Source of the DNA: Deltaproteobacteria bacterium HGW-Deltaproteobacteria-2
Lineage (GTDB): Bacteria; Desulfobacterota; Syntrophia; Syntrophales; Smithellaceae
Reading direction: 5' to 3'
DNA length: 64,000 nt
NCBI GenBank assembly: GCA_002840505.1
Contig: PHBC01000005.1
Coordinates: forward strand, 1-64,000
Under the pieces are notes generated by a model, which ran no database searches, was not told the DNA's origin, and saw only the letters and a list, made by a program, of their open reading frames with translations. The position numbers were made by a program, and so were the translations under genes. Positions 1 to 8,358 of the stretch are shown piece after piece (the stretch's first letter is position 1; every line of letters begins with the position of its first letter).

Positions 1-2010
1 TCGGCGACCGCTGGGCAATGCACCCACGACATTGGCATAATGGATATTACCGCTGACGTTTTCGGGCAGAATCGGCCAGGTGTTACCCATGGGATCTCTC
101 AACTCGTGCGCGAAAACAGCAATATCCCGCAGGCACTTGAGCATGATGCTGTCGACATAGTCATCATCATTGCCCCACTTAGGCGCATTGCGGACAAAAT
201 CCAAACGCATTTCTTCCTGACCCTGCCAATCAGTAGCAATAGCCTTACTAAGCTCGGCCATGGTGTATTTCTTTTCATCAAAGACCAATTTTTTGATCGC
301 CGCCAAACTGTCAATGTTTTCCACCCAGGTAAAGGCCGTTATCCAGGAATTGCCCTGGCTGATTGAAGGTTCATTCACATCCATGCCGCTTTCCACCGAG
401 CGCTCGGAGATGCCTGACAGGAAAGGTCGCGGTGTAAATCGGGGAGCGTATTTTCTGCCCATGTTCACCATACGGGTCAGGATACTGAAGATAGTCTTCA
501 TCTGGAGAATCCAGGCATCATATACCTGCTCGTAACTGGTGAAGGTGGCCGGATCTGGTGTTTCAGCTCCGATTTGCATGTTGACCACAGGGTCGAAACC
601 TCTGGTAAAGACATACTCGATGATCTTAGCGCAGTTGGCCGTTGCATTGGCCATGCGCATGGGCTGGAAACCGCGCTTGGTAGTAGGACAAGGCGACATA
701 CAGGCCTGATGCACCCAGGTGCGGGCTTCCTCGATGGGATGTCCGTGCCAATGCATGGAATTAGCGATCAGGATAGGATCATTACGCATTGAAGGATAAC
801 CGAGACCCTGACCTGTTGTCAAGTCGTTGCAGGCATCACTGCCATCTTTATTGACACCACCCAGAGTCCAGACCCATGTTCCTTCTATACCCTGCAATCC
901 TTCCCGGATCATTTTCACCTTGAACTGAGAAATCTCGGCGGCCCGGATCAGAAACTCGCCGACCAGATCCATGGCCTCTTCCTTGGTGAGGCTCTTGTCG
1001 ATGTTGACGTCCTTGTCGTAATACGGACCATGGTAGTAGTCCGGTCTGGCCGGCCAGGCGCCTTCGATGGCCTCGCTCCGGCTGAAGAGCTGAATGAATA
1101 GGTCATATTGGAAAGATTCCTGGAGGGTCCGGGGCGTCTTGGCCGGTACTCGTTCACAGCAATTGGCGAGCTGTAAAAGCTCTTCTTTGCGCTTATTATC
1201 GGTCTCGAAGTTTTCCGCAATGAGTCTGGCCAGGCGAGCAAAGCGCTGACCATGGCGAATACCGGCTTCGAGGGCTATTTTCATAGCTTCCCAATAATTC
1301 ATCTTTTCATACAGCTCAGTAATTTCCTCATTGGCGGTAGGCATGTGGGCCATGGCATCCGCCTTATCAATCTGCTGGTCGATTTCATCGATAACATCTG
1401 CAAATCCCCGTTTGCCGGTCATAATGTACTCATAATCCTTGCCGGAATAACCACCTCTGGCGAGCGGGACACCCCATCCGATCGTGCCGGAGAGAATCTT
1501 AGATACATCGTCCATATCCGCGTAGGGAATCATCCGATCGGCATCGGCTTTTCCGGACCAGTAAGCTATAATATCATTCAGTACTTTCAGGCTATCATCA
1601 AGTGGCTCAGGAATAATCGTAGAATCATTGAGAACCTCTATATTCATGAGCGTGGCTACGGTTGGATTCCAAGCCACCGTATTGGGCAGACTACCCACGT
1701 AGCCTACGAGCTGGGCCTTATCAGTAATGAAGATCGTCTTGTGATCCAGATAATAGGCAAAAAGCTTGGCAAATTTGACGACAGGCGGATCAGGTGCAAG
1801 CTCCAGATCGCGAGCCGCTTGGGTATGCAATACGCCCTGCTCCAAATCAACATGCAATCCCACCGGATAATTGCCTCCTATCGCCCCTTTTTTCCAGATG
1901 GCCTTTCTGAGGTAATCCAACCTCTTCGACCGCTTCTTCTCCGCGGCCCACCACCATTCTTGTTTCTTTTCTAGATCTTTAATACTTGCGTTTGTTGCTG
2001 GCTCTGCCAT
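1..2010 (-). CDS. assA: Glycyl radical enzyme, alkylsuccinate/benzylsuccinate synthase alpha subunit (AssA/BssA-like), C-terminus beyond window
   Basis: Open frame from ATG at 2010 (AGGGAGGA ribosome site) to the left edge, 670 codons; the C-terminal part with the radical glycine lies outside. It contains SDACNDLT and APKWGNDDD, conserved blocks I associate with assA/bssA primer sites, and HQACMSPCP with the candidate thiyl cysteine at residue 437 and a second Cys at 441. The visible end, ALPSGRR, is also typical of the superfamily. Family members add alkanes or alkylbenzenes across fumarate anaerobically. The alkane substrate is inferred; toluene, methylnaphthalene or cresol versions cannot be excluded by eye. 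The candidate Cys lies about 50 residues earlier than I recall for AssA/BssA, so the N-terminus is short or the subgroup divergent. A gamma-subunit-like remnant, a sigma-54 promoter and an activator gene lie directly upstream on the same strand. Confidence 0.82.
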   Translation of the reverse strand, partial: MAEPATNASIKDLEKKQEWWWAAEKKRSKRLDYLRKAIWKKGAIGGNYPVGLHVDLEQGVLHTQAARDLELAPDPPVVKFAKLFAYYLDHKTIFITDKAQLVGYVGSLPNTVAWNPTVATLMNIEVLNDSTIIPEPLDDSLKVLNDIIAYWSGKADADRMIPYADMDDVSKILSGTIGWGVPLARGGYSGKDYEYIMTGKRGFADVIDEIDQQIDKADAMAHMPTANEEITELYEKMNYWEAMKIALEAGIRHGQRFARLARLIAENFETDNKRKEELLQLANCCERVPAKTPRTLQESFQYDLFIQLFSRSEAIEGAWPARPDYYHGPYYDKDVNIDKSLTKEEAMDLVGEFLIRAAEISQFKVKMIREGLQGIEGTWVWTLGGVNKDGSDACNDLTTGQGLGYPSMRNDPILIANSMHWHGHPIEEARTWVHQACMSPCPTTKRGFQPMRMANATANCAKIIEYVFTRGFDPVVNMQIGAETPDPATFTSYEQVYDAWILQMKTIFSILTRMVNMGRKYAPRFTPRPFLSGISERSVESGMDVNEPSISQGNSWITAFTWVENIDSLAAIKKLVFDEKKYTMAELSKAIATDWQGQEEMRLDFVRNAPKWGNDDDYVDSIMLKCLRDIAVFAHELRDPMGNTWPILPENVSGNIHYANVVGALPSGRR

Positions 2011-2087
2011 AAAATTTCCTCCCTTCTTGTTGCCTTTCGGCTTTTCAGCTGATTCCCCTCTCGTTGGGGTAAGAATATGATCTGTTT

Positions 2088-2178
2088 TTATTTCTTCTCA
2101 AATGAAGAGCAAGAACTTGCATCCTTATCTGCCTTCCTTTATAGGAAAGAATTTCTTACACTCCTTGCATAACGGCAT
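2088..2178 (-). pseudogene. assC: Broken or shifted AssC/BssC-like gamma-subunit frame
   Basis: A strong ribosome site (AAGGAGGTG, 2193-2185) precedes ATG at 2178, which encodes MPLCKECKKFFPIKEGR and then stops (TAA, 2127-2125). In the +1 frame the sequence continues as ADKDASSCSSFEKK and stops at 2088. Joined, the two parts resemble the N-terminal CxxC and C-terminal Cys segments of the roughly 60-residue iron-sulfur gamma subunits of benzylsuccinate/alkylsuccinate synthases, with the middle missing. Position just before assA fits the known bssCA order. It could be a deletion remnant, a sequencing or assembly error, or a +1 recoding site at AGA-TAA-G. The family comparison is from memory. 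Confidence 0.5.
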
Positions 2179-2383
2179 CGATGTCACCTCCTTCTTCTCT
2201 TCTTTTTATTTGGTTTTATTTTTAAATTTCATCAAACCTTGTTATTTATCTTTGCAATATTAATGATTGGCAAATTGGTGGCTTGAACCTCAAACCTTGC
2301 GTCCATGCATCGCCTTGAACATCATTGCGTATTTCCCTATGGTGCTTTTCTTGTGTTGAAGAAATGATGCTGCAAATGAAAAA

Positions 2384-2399
2384 AGCAAATTATATGCCA
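2384..2399 (-). promoter_or_regulatory. Sigma-54 (-24/-12) promoter of the ass operon
   Basis: The minus strand reads TGGCATATAATTTGCT. This has the invariant GG and GC ten bases apart and fits TGGCAYR-N4-TTGCW fully. The expected start is near 2372, giving a leader of about 360 bases that includes the small gamma-subunit-like frame. An adjacent sigma-54 activator gene supports its use. Confidence 0.8.
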
Positions 2400-2613
2400 G
2401 TCTTATGGTGAACGTAATAGCTTAATATTGCTACACTAATAAAAAGCATCTTTTCAAGATGTTCTATACAAAACAAATAATGACCTTATATCGTCATTCA
2501 TGTGTATTATTACATGCCCAACTTTGGTGAGCTGAAATGAACAAGGGAGCAAGAAAGAAACAAAAAATGGATTTCTGCACCGACTTAATTTTAAATTTTC
2601 TCCGCAGAGTTTC

Positions 2614-2648
2614 AGTGGTGGCAGTGGTCAGAAATTAGGATTACCACT
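2614..2648. promoter_or_regulatory. Candidate activator-binding repeats upstream of the sigma-54 promoter
   Basis: AGTGGT occurs at 2614-2619 and 2623-2628, and its inverted copy ACCACT at 2643-2648. They lie about 215-265 bases upstream of the -24/-12 element, within the range used by enhancer-binding proteins. No protein-specific consensus is known to me, so this is only a candidate. The rest of 2400-2774 shows no gene. Confidence 0.3.
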
Positions 2649-2774
2649 TAACTTAAAGGTTGATTACCCGACGTGCTTTGCTATTTCATAAGTTGATGAT
2701 CATCTGTGGTCTTTGAATCACCTATCGTCCAATTAGATTCTTGGACATAGGCATCATGATGTAAATATTTAATA

Positions 2775-5700
2775 TCATTTCGCAATACCCAAAGTCCTCA
2801 TTCGAGAGTAAAGGCTTGTTCTCTTCATGCCCAATATCTCTGCCGCGCCGCCCGGACCGCTGATTCGATTATTTGTAATTTTGAGGATATTCTTGATATA
2901 TCTTCGCTGCATTTCATCAAGTGTCGGTTTGTCGTCAAATAAGTCTGCTGATTCCTTTTGGGGTTCAGTCAGAGAGAGCCCTAATTGAAGCTCTCCGGAG
3001 CCTGAAACAATTATTGCCCTCTCGATGACGTTTTGTAGTTCCCTCACATTTCCCGGCCAGGCATATTTCAGGAGTTTCGTCGTATCGCCAGGTGACAAAA
3101 TCATTGATTGACGGCCATAACGTTTGGCATACTGCGTGATGAAATGGCGCGCAAGTTCCAGGATGTCGTCACCGCGTTCCCTGAGCGGTGGCAGGGTGAT
3201 GGGAAAGACGCTGAGACGATAGAAAAGATCCTCGCGAAAACGCCCCGCGGCAACCTCTTCCTTCAGATTGCGGTTGGTTGCCACAATCAAGCGGAAGTCC
3301 GATCGGATGATTTTACCGCCGCCGATCCTGACAAATGTTTTTTCCTCCAGGATCTTGAGGAGCTTTATCTGAACCTGTGGAGGAACTTCGCCGATTTCGT
3401 CGAGAAAAAGCGTTCCCTTGTTGGCCAGCTCGAACCGTCCCAGCTTTTGTTTCTCCGCACCGGTAAAAGCGCCTTTTTCATAACCGAACAGTTCGCTTTC
3501 AAAAAGATTCTCCGGGATTGTCGTACAGTCCACGACAATAAACGGACTGGCGGCGCGGCGACTTTGTTCATGTATCCATCCGGCAAGAAGTCCTTTACCC
3601 GTGCCTGTTTCTCCCATGATGAGGACAGTGGTATCTATTAATGCGGCCTGATGCGCCAGTTCCAACTGCTTAGTTGCTGCAGGCGAGCGGGCGATTATTC
3701 CATTCATGGCGGAACGATTGGCTTCCTTTTCTCCTGACAGTCGTTCGATTTCCTGCTTGATTCTCAAATTATTCATGATGAAATCGATAAGGTCGCCGGT
3801 GAGGCGTCCCAGTAATCTCATCATGAGAGGGTCCAGATAATCGAAAGCATCAGACAGGTAGGAGTTGTCATGATAGAGGACACAACGGGTTGTACCTCGA
3901 ACCTCTATCGGGATACAAAGGATGGATCGAATTTTTCCGTCCGGGAAGCTTTTGACGCTATCGGTATTTTTGAAGACAATGGCTTTATTAGAGTGAAAGG
4001 CTTTCCACACCAGATCAAGGTAGGGTTTGAACGCCTCTGATTCAACTTCATCCTTCCACAAATTTATGGAGGCCCATAATGCCGGCTTGCGCGTTCGTTT
4101 TCCTTCATCAAACCAGAAAAGACCGCCTCGTTCGGCCCCGAAGAACTCGTTGGTTGATATAACGGTCCGTTCGAGAATCTCTTCCTGTTCCATGGCCGCT
4201 TTGATATTGTTGGTCATGGTTAAATAGGTTTTTAGAAGTTCCTCATTAGGCCGTGCCTCGGTAACACGCTTATTGAGCAGGGGCTTGAATTGGTCGGGAA
4301 AGAGGTCGGGCGCGTAGCCGCTGTAGAGGCGCCAGGCTGTATCGGCATGTTCTCCAGCCTTTTTCTTGTTGCCACCGATAAGTTCAAAATGCGCCATATA
4401 AAGAAGCGTCTTGGCCAGTTGCATCCGGTCGCCTGAGGCCTCCAGGCATTTTTTGCTCTCCTGAAGATCGCCCATGATGGATTGCAGGTCTGCGTTTCCC
4501 TGGTCTTCTTTAATCTGGGCATTGATTCTAAACGCGACACCCTTGAGATGTATATTAATGCCGTTGAGGACGCTCTCCAGAGCGGCGGGATAAACATATG
4601 CTTCGCTTATAGGTTTGAACCCTAACCGTAATAGCCCGTAGTTAACCTCCAGGACAATCGGAGTTGCATATTCAATTGTCAATCCATATTTGAAACTTTT
4701 CATCAAGGATTCGTCAAAGATATCGTAGGCTTTTTTATAATCACCCTTGGAAAAGGCTAGCAGTGCCAGACCGGCCCCGGAGAAAAGGTAAGCGATGGCA
4801 TTGTTGGTGGATATCGACCTCTCTCTGGCCTTGTTGAGCGCAGTTTCAGCTTCCTTATATCGCTTGATGAGGGTGAGCGCCTGGCCCAGCATGCTGCCTA
4901 AAATCGAACACATGCTTTCGTTGCCCCGCGCCTCGGCCTGGCGCAAATGGGCATCGAGGAAACCTATTACACGATGAAACTGGCCAAGATAAATCGCACA
5001 ATAGATAAAAATCAGTTGTGTCATGGGCATGCCTATTTCCGTATTGATCTCTGGGAAATTCTCGACACGTTCAAGGTAAGCCATGGCCTCCTTGTTCTGG
5101 CCCTTGAAGAAGTAGTAGGCTCCGATTAATTCCGCCGACTGGTTGAGGATGTCATTATCGCCCAGTTCCATAACCCCTTCCAAACCGACGGATAAAGCCT
5201 CTATGGATGCATCATTTTCACCGGCGAGCCAATACATTCCTCCTAGTTGCAGATTGATAAGCGCTTTGGATCGCCTGTCGCCCAGCTTTATCGATACCTC
5301 CTGTGCCTTGATCAGTATATCGTGCAGTTCCATTAGATGCCTGCCCAGCAGGAAGCAGATGTTTGATAATTTCAATGCCAATGACAAGAAGAGGGCTTGA
5401 GCCTGATGATCGTCCAATTGCCGCAATCTGCCGACGGCGAGACGGAGGTGGTCAAGCGCTACTTCGTAGTTCCGATTGGCCAACTCTTTTTCTGCCAGGT
5501 CACTCTCAATGCATGCGGATTCGAGGCTACGCCCGGAACGTTCGAGCAGACCGGCCAGCACTGTCTGGTCAATTTCGGAGGCGAGATTAGCGGAGTAAAT
5601 CATATCAATCAGGTCTACAAGAAAAGTTTTATTGCATATGCTTTCGAGCTTTTTCGAAACTTGATCGGGCAGGATCTTGCCAAGACAGAATCTGTTGCCG

Positions 5701-5876
5701 GGCCTCTGGCATATCAAATCTTCCTTTTCAGATATCCGCAGGAGTTCAAAGAGCTTCCCCGGCGTAAGCGGCGCCAGGACATCCAGAACTTCAATGGAAA
5801 CTTCGCAATTAAGTGCGTGCAAAACCGTCAGAAATCGGTATTGTTCATCACTTAACATAACGCAATCATTTGTCAT
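2775..5876 (-). CDS. TPR-GAF sigma-54-dependent transcriptional activator
   Basis: About 1033 residues. I chose ATG at 5876, preceded by GGAG at good spacing, over the in-frame GTG at 5888. From the N-terminus there is a roughly 100-residue alpha-helical, possibly winged-helix segment, then a long TPR-like stretch (about 120-540) and a GAF-like domain (about 570-720). The AAA+ sigma-54 interaction domain follows, with Walker A GETGTGKG near 755, the sigma-54 contact motif GAFTGA near 800 and Walker B DEIGE after it. A Fis-type helix-turn-helix (AAEILGMKRTSLYSRM) closes the protein. All parts needed for ATP-driven open-complex formation at sigma-54 promoters are present, and a consensus promoter lies downstream before assA. 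Regulation of assA is inferred from position. There is no receiver domain, so a ligand or protein signal through TPR/GAF is more likely than phosphorelay. Confidence 0.9.
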   Translation of the reverse strand: MTNDCVMLSDEQYRFLTVLHALNCEVSIEVLDVLAPLTPGKLFELLRISEKEDLICQRPGNRFCLGKILPDQVSKKLESICNKTFLVDLIDMIYSANLASEIDQTVLAGLLERSGRSLESACIESDLAEKELANRNYEVALDHLRLAVGRLRQLDDHQAQALFLSLALKLSNICFLLGRHLMELHDILIKAQEVSIKLGDRRSKALINLQLGGMYWLAGENDASIEALSVGLEGVMELGDNDILNQSAELIGAYYFFKGQNKEAMAYLERVENFPEINTEIGMPMTQLIFIYCAIYLGQFHRVIGFLDAHLRQAEARGNESMCSILGSMLGQALTLIKRYKEAETALNKARERSISTNNAIAYLFSGAGLALLAFSKGDYKKAYDIFDESLMKSFKYGLTIEYATPIVLEVNYGLLRLGFKPISEAYVYPAALESVLNGINIHLKGVAFRINAQIKEDQGNADLQSIMGDLQESKKCLEASGDRMQLAKTLLYMAHFELIGGNKKKAGEHADTAWRLYSGYAPDLFPDQFKPLLNKRVTEARPNEELLKTYLTMTNNIKAAMEQEEILERTVISTNEFFGAERGGLFWFDEGKRTRKPALWASINLWKDEVESEAFKPYLDLVWKAFHSNKAIVFKNTDSVKSFPDGKIRSILCIPIEVRGTTRCVLYHDNSYLSDAFDYLDPLMMRLLGRLTGDLIDFIMNNLRIKQEIERLSGEKEANRSAMNGIIARSPAATKQLELAHQAALIDTTVLIMGETGTGKGLLAGWIHEQSRRAASPFIVVDCTTIPENLFESELFGYEKGAFTGAEKQKLGRFELANKGTLFLDEIGEVPPQVQIKLLKILEEKTFVRIGGGKIIRSDFRLIVATNRNLKEEVAAGRFREDLFYRLSVFPITLPPLRERGDDILELARHFITQYAKRYGRQSMILSPGDTTKLLKYAWPGNVRELQNVIERAIIVSGSGELQLGLSLTEPQKESADLFDDKPTLDEMQRRYIKNILKITNNRISGPGGAAEILGMKRTSLYSRMRTLGIAK

Positions 5877-5910
5877 TATTATCTCCACAATGTTAGCTTT
5901 GTATTAGAAA

Positions 5911-5939
5911 TTTATACTCTTACGACAAACAGATTGCAA
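5911..5939 (-). promoter_or_regulatory. Possible sigma-70-type promoter of the activator gene
   Basis: The minus strand has TTGCAA (5939-5934), a 17-base spacer and TATAAA (5916-5911), about 35 bases upstream of the chosen start. The -35 match is partial. The rest of 5889-6308 holds one repeat copy (6212-6262) and no gene. Confidence 0.4.
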
Positions 5940-6211
5940 GGAAAATTGTCTCAATAAAGACATGACTGTTTTGAGTCATCACCTGTCTGTTTTCTGAAAA
6001 AAGCTAGCTGGGATATTCTCAGAGAGTTCTTCAAGACTTTATATCGTCTGTCAATGAAATATTGGTCACCATATAACAGTAAGAAATCGATAGTCTAATT
6101 TTATAAGGAAGAATACTAGTTGATTGCCAGCAAAAGCACAAATTCCCCGTGCATTTCGTTAATCACTGATTTATAAAAACATGCTATTTTAAAATCAAAG
6201 TGCTATGTTTG

Positions 6212-6262
6212 ATGGCACAGCCTGCCCCGGCGAAGGCCGGGGTTGTCGGTTTCCTCAACGTA
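6212..6262. repeat. Partial copy of palindromic repeat family A
   Basis: Contains a GC-rich hairpin (CCCCGGCGAAGGCCGGGG) followed by TTGTCGGTTTCCTCAACGTAT. The same combination occurs near 48050 and, inverted, near 27270. It lies between the regulator promoter region and trmJ. Confidence 0.6.
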
Positions 6263-6308
6263 TGTATAATTAAAACAATAATATTCTTCGGCAGGAAAGG
6301 GAATTATT

Positions 6309-7046
6309 TTGAAGGTCAAAACTAAAAATATCAGCATCGTTTTATATAAGCCAAAATATGCGGGCAATATCGGTTCGATTGCCCGCGCCGCAAAAAACAT
6401 GGGCATCGGAAACATTGTTGTTGTTGGGACTTCCAATTTTGACCACGAGGCAATGCAACAACGCTCTACTCATTTGGCCGCCGATGTTTTAGATAAAATC
6501 CAGTATTCTGAAAACATTGTTGAAGCACTTGGAAAATTCAATTTTATCGTGGGGACAACCGCCCGTCTGGGCAAAGCACGCGGGCCTTTTATTTCTCCGA
6601 GAGCGGCGGCGGGTGATATTGTAAATATTTCTCAGAAAAACAAAGTTGCCCTGCTTTTCGGTCCGGAAGATACGGGGCTTGCCAATGATCAATTGCGTCT
6701 TTGTCATTCCGTAGTCACCATTCCGACATCGCGTGAATTCACATCGCTTAATCTTTCTCATGCTGTGATGATTTTGTGTTATGAAATATTTATCTCAGCT
6801 TCTCCGGCAACTCCGTCAGCTGCGGCAACACCCAAATTAGCGCGATCACAGGAACTGGAGGGGATGTACGGACAAATCAAAACATTGCTTGCCGATATCG
6901 GATTTTTAAATCCCGAAAATCCTGATTACTGGATGATGCATTTGCGTCGCTTCTTTAGCCGCTCCTCGCTTTTGTCGCGCGAGGTAGGGATTATTCGCGG
7001 TATTTGCCGCCAGCTTGAGTGGTACGCTCACCACAAAAAAACTTGA
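6309..7046 (+). CDS. trmJ: TrmH/SpoU-family tRNA (cytidine/uridine-2'-O)-methyltransferase
   Basis: 245 residues, the usual length for TrmJ. SPOUT-fold motifs are visible: NIGSIARA near residue 20, LFGPEDTGL near 115-124 and IPTSREFTSLNLSHAV near 138-153, which form the knotted AdoMet site. TrmJ methylates the ribose at position 32 of the tRNA anticodon loop; other SpoU paralogues have the same motifs, so the exact target is inferred. The start is TTG at 6309 after GGAAAGGGA. It stands alone between a repeat and the kdn-like pair. Confidence 0.82.
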   Translation: MKVKTKNISIVLYKPKYAGNIGSIARAAKNMGIGNIVVVGTSNFDHEAMQQRSTHLAADVLDKIQYSENIVEALGKFNFIVGTTARLGKARGPFISPRAAAGDIVNISQKNKVALLFGPEDTGLANDQLRLCHSVVTIPTSREFTSLNLSHAVMILCYEIFISASPATPSAAATPKLARSQELEGMYGQIKTLLADIGFLNPENPDYWMMHLRRFFSRSSLLSREVGIIRGICRQLEWYAHHKKT

Positions 7047-7182
7047 CTTTACCGGACAGTTCTCATAGGGATTGCACATACAAGCATTGCTTTCCTTGCC
7101 GCGTGATTACGTCCCCGGGGTTTATATCCAATGCAACATAACGTCATAATTATATAATCAATACTGATGGAGGCTTTACATT

Positions 7183-8340
7183 ATGAGAAAAACATTTTCT
7201 TTTACAGGCGCGAAAAAAATTATTTTTGGCAACGGTTCAATATTGACATTGACCAGCCATATCAAAGAATTCCATGCCCAAAATCCTCTGCTGGTTATTG
7301 ATAAAAATCTTGCCAAAACAGATTTGCTGGAGAAAATAGCCAACGTTCTTATTCCCGGAGGTATTAAATTTACTGTTTACGATAAGGTTGAACCGGAACC
7401 GCCCATTGAACTGGCTGATGAAGGTGCAAAAATCGCCGTTAAAAACAAATGCGATATCGTCATTGGTATCGGTGGCGGCAGTGCGATGGATGTGGCCAAG
7501 GCCATTGCCGTACTTGCAACAAATAAAGGTAGTGCTGTTGATTATCTGGGTCTCAATAAAGTGCCCAAACCGGGACTTCCCAAAATCATGATCCCGACGA
7601 CCGCCGGTACCGGCAGCGAAGTTACCTTTACCGCGGTTTTTGTGCGGAAGAATTTGAAAAAGAAAGAAGGAATGAACAGTCCATATCTTTATCCGGAGCT
7701 GGCTCTGCTTGATCCGGAATTGACACTGAGTCTTCCACCCGTGCCCACGGCGCAGACCGGTCTGGATGCTTTGTGTCATGCCATCGAATCATACACATCG
7801 GTTAATTCTTCACCCGTGAGCGAGATGTTTTCTCTGGAGGCGATAGCTCTCATTGCCGAAAATTTACGTACCTGTGTGCATGATGGTAAAAATATTGTCG
7901 CGCGTGAAAGAATGCTTTTGGGAAGCTTATATGCCGGAATCGGGCTGGCGAATGCCGGTGTGACGGCGGTGCATTCGCTTTCTTATCCTCTGGGCGGAAA
8001 ATACGGTGTCGGACATGGACTGGCCAACACGATGATGTTGCTGGCGGTAATGGCTTTTAATCTGCCTGCGGCGCTGGAAAAATTTACAGATGTTGCTGCG
8101 GCGATGGGAGAAAATATTGAAGGTCTTCCCGAGCGCGAAGCCGCTTATTTGGCTCTGGAAGCCGTTGAAGCTTTAATTGAAGATTGCGGCATTCACTCGT
8201 CACTAGCTCAATTCGGCATCAAAGAAAAAGATTTTCCTGCCTTGGCCGATGTGGCGTTGACTGTGGCCAGGCCGCTGGAAAATAATCCCCGCAAAATTAC
8301 CAAAGAAGATATGATCGCAATTTACGCACAAGCTTTTTAA
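7183..8340 (+). CDS. kdnB: Iron-containing alcohol dehydrogenase, KdnB-like (Kdo 8-oxidase candidate)
   Basis: 385 residues of the group III metal-dependent alcohol dehydrogenase family. The dinucleotide-binding GGGSAMDVAK lies at about 97-106. Metal-ligand regions are DALCHAIESYTS (195-206) and HSLSYPLGGKYGVGHG (264-279). The stop is 18 bases before a DegT-type aminotransferase, which points to a two-gene operon. In Shewanella a pair of this kind (kdnB-kdnA) oxidises C8 of Kdo and aminates it for incorporation into LPS. The family call is firm; the sugar substrate is inferred from the partner. A general alcohol or aldehyde reductase is the alternative. Confidence 0.72.
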   Translation: MRKTFSFTGAKKIIFGNGSILTLTSHIKEFHAQNPLLVIDKNLAKTDLLEKIANVLIPGGIKFTVYDKVEPEPPIELADEGAKIAVKNKCDIVIGIGGGSAMDVAKAIAVLATNKGSAVDYLGLNKVPKPGLPKIMIPTTAGTGSEVTFTAVFVRKNLKKKEGMNSPYLYPELALLDPELTLSLPPVPTAQTGLDALCHAIESYTSVNSSPVSEMFSLEAIALIAENLRTCVHDGKNIVARERMLLGSLYAGIGLANAGVTAVHSLSYPLGGKYGVGHGLANTMMLLAVMAFNLPAALEKFTDVAAAMGENIEGLPEREAAYLALEAVEALIEDCGIHSSLAQFGIKEKDFPALADVALTVARPLENNPRKITKEDMIAIYAQAF

Positions 8341-8358
8341 GAAAGGAAGGTTAGACAA

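Noticed and set aside
1252-1974. A 240-codon plus-strand frame opposite the glycyl radical enzyme.
   Set aside because: It is antisense to a strongly conserved coding region and resembles no family.
2117-2133. A second -24/-12-like match (GGCAGATAAGGATGC on the minus strand) close to assA.
   Set aside because: GG and GC are 11 bases apart instead of 10, and the site lies inside the gamma-subunit-like frame.
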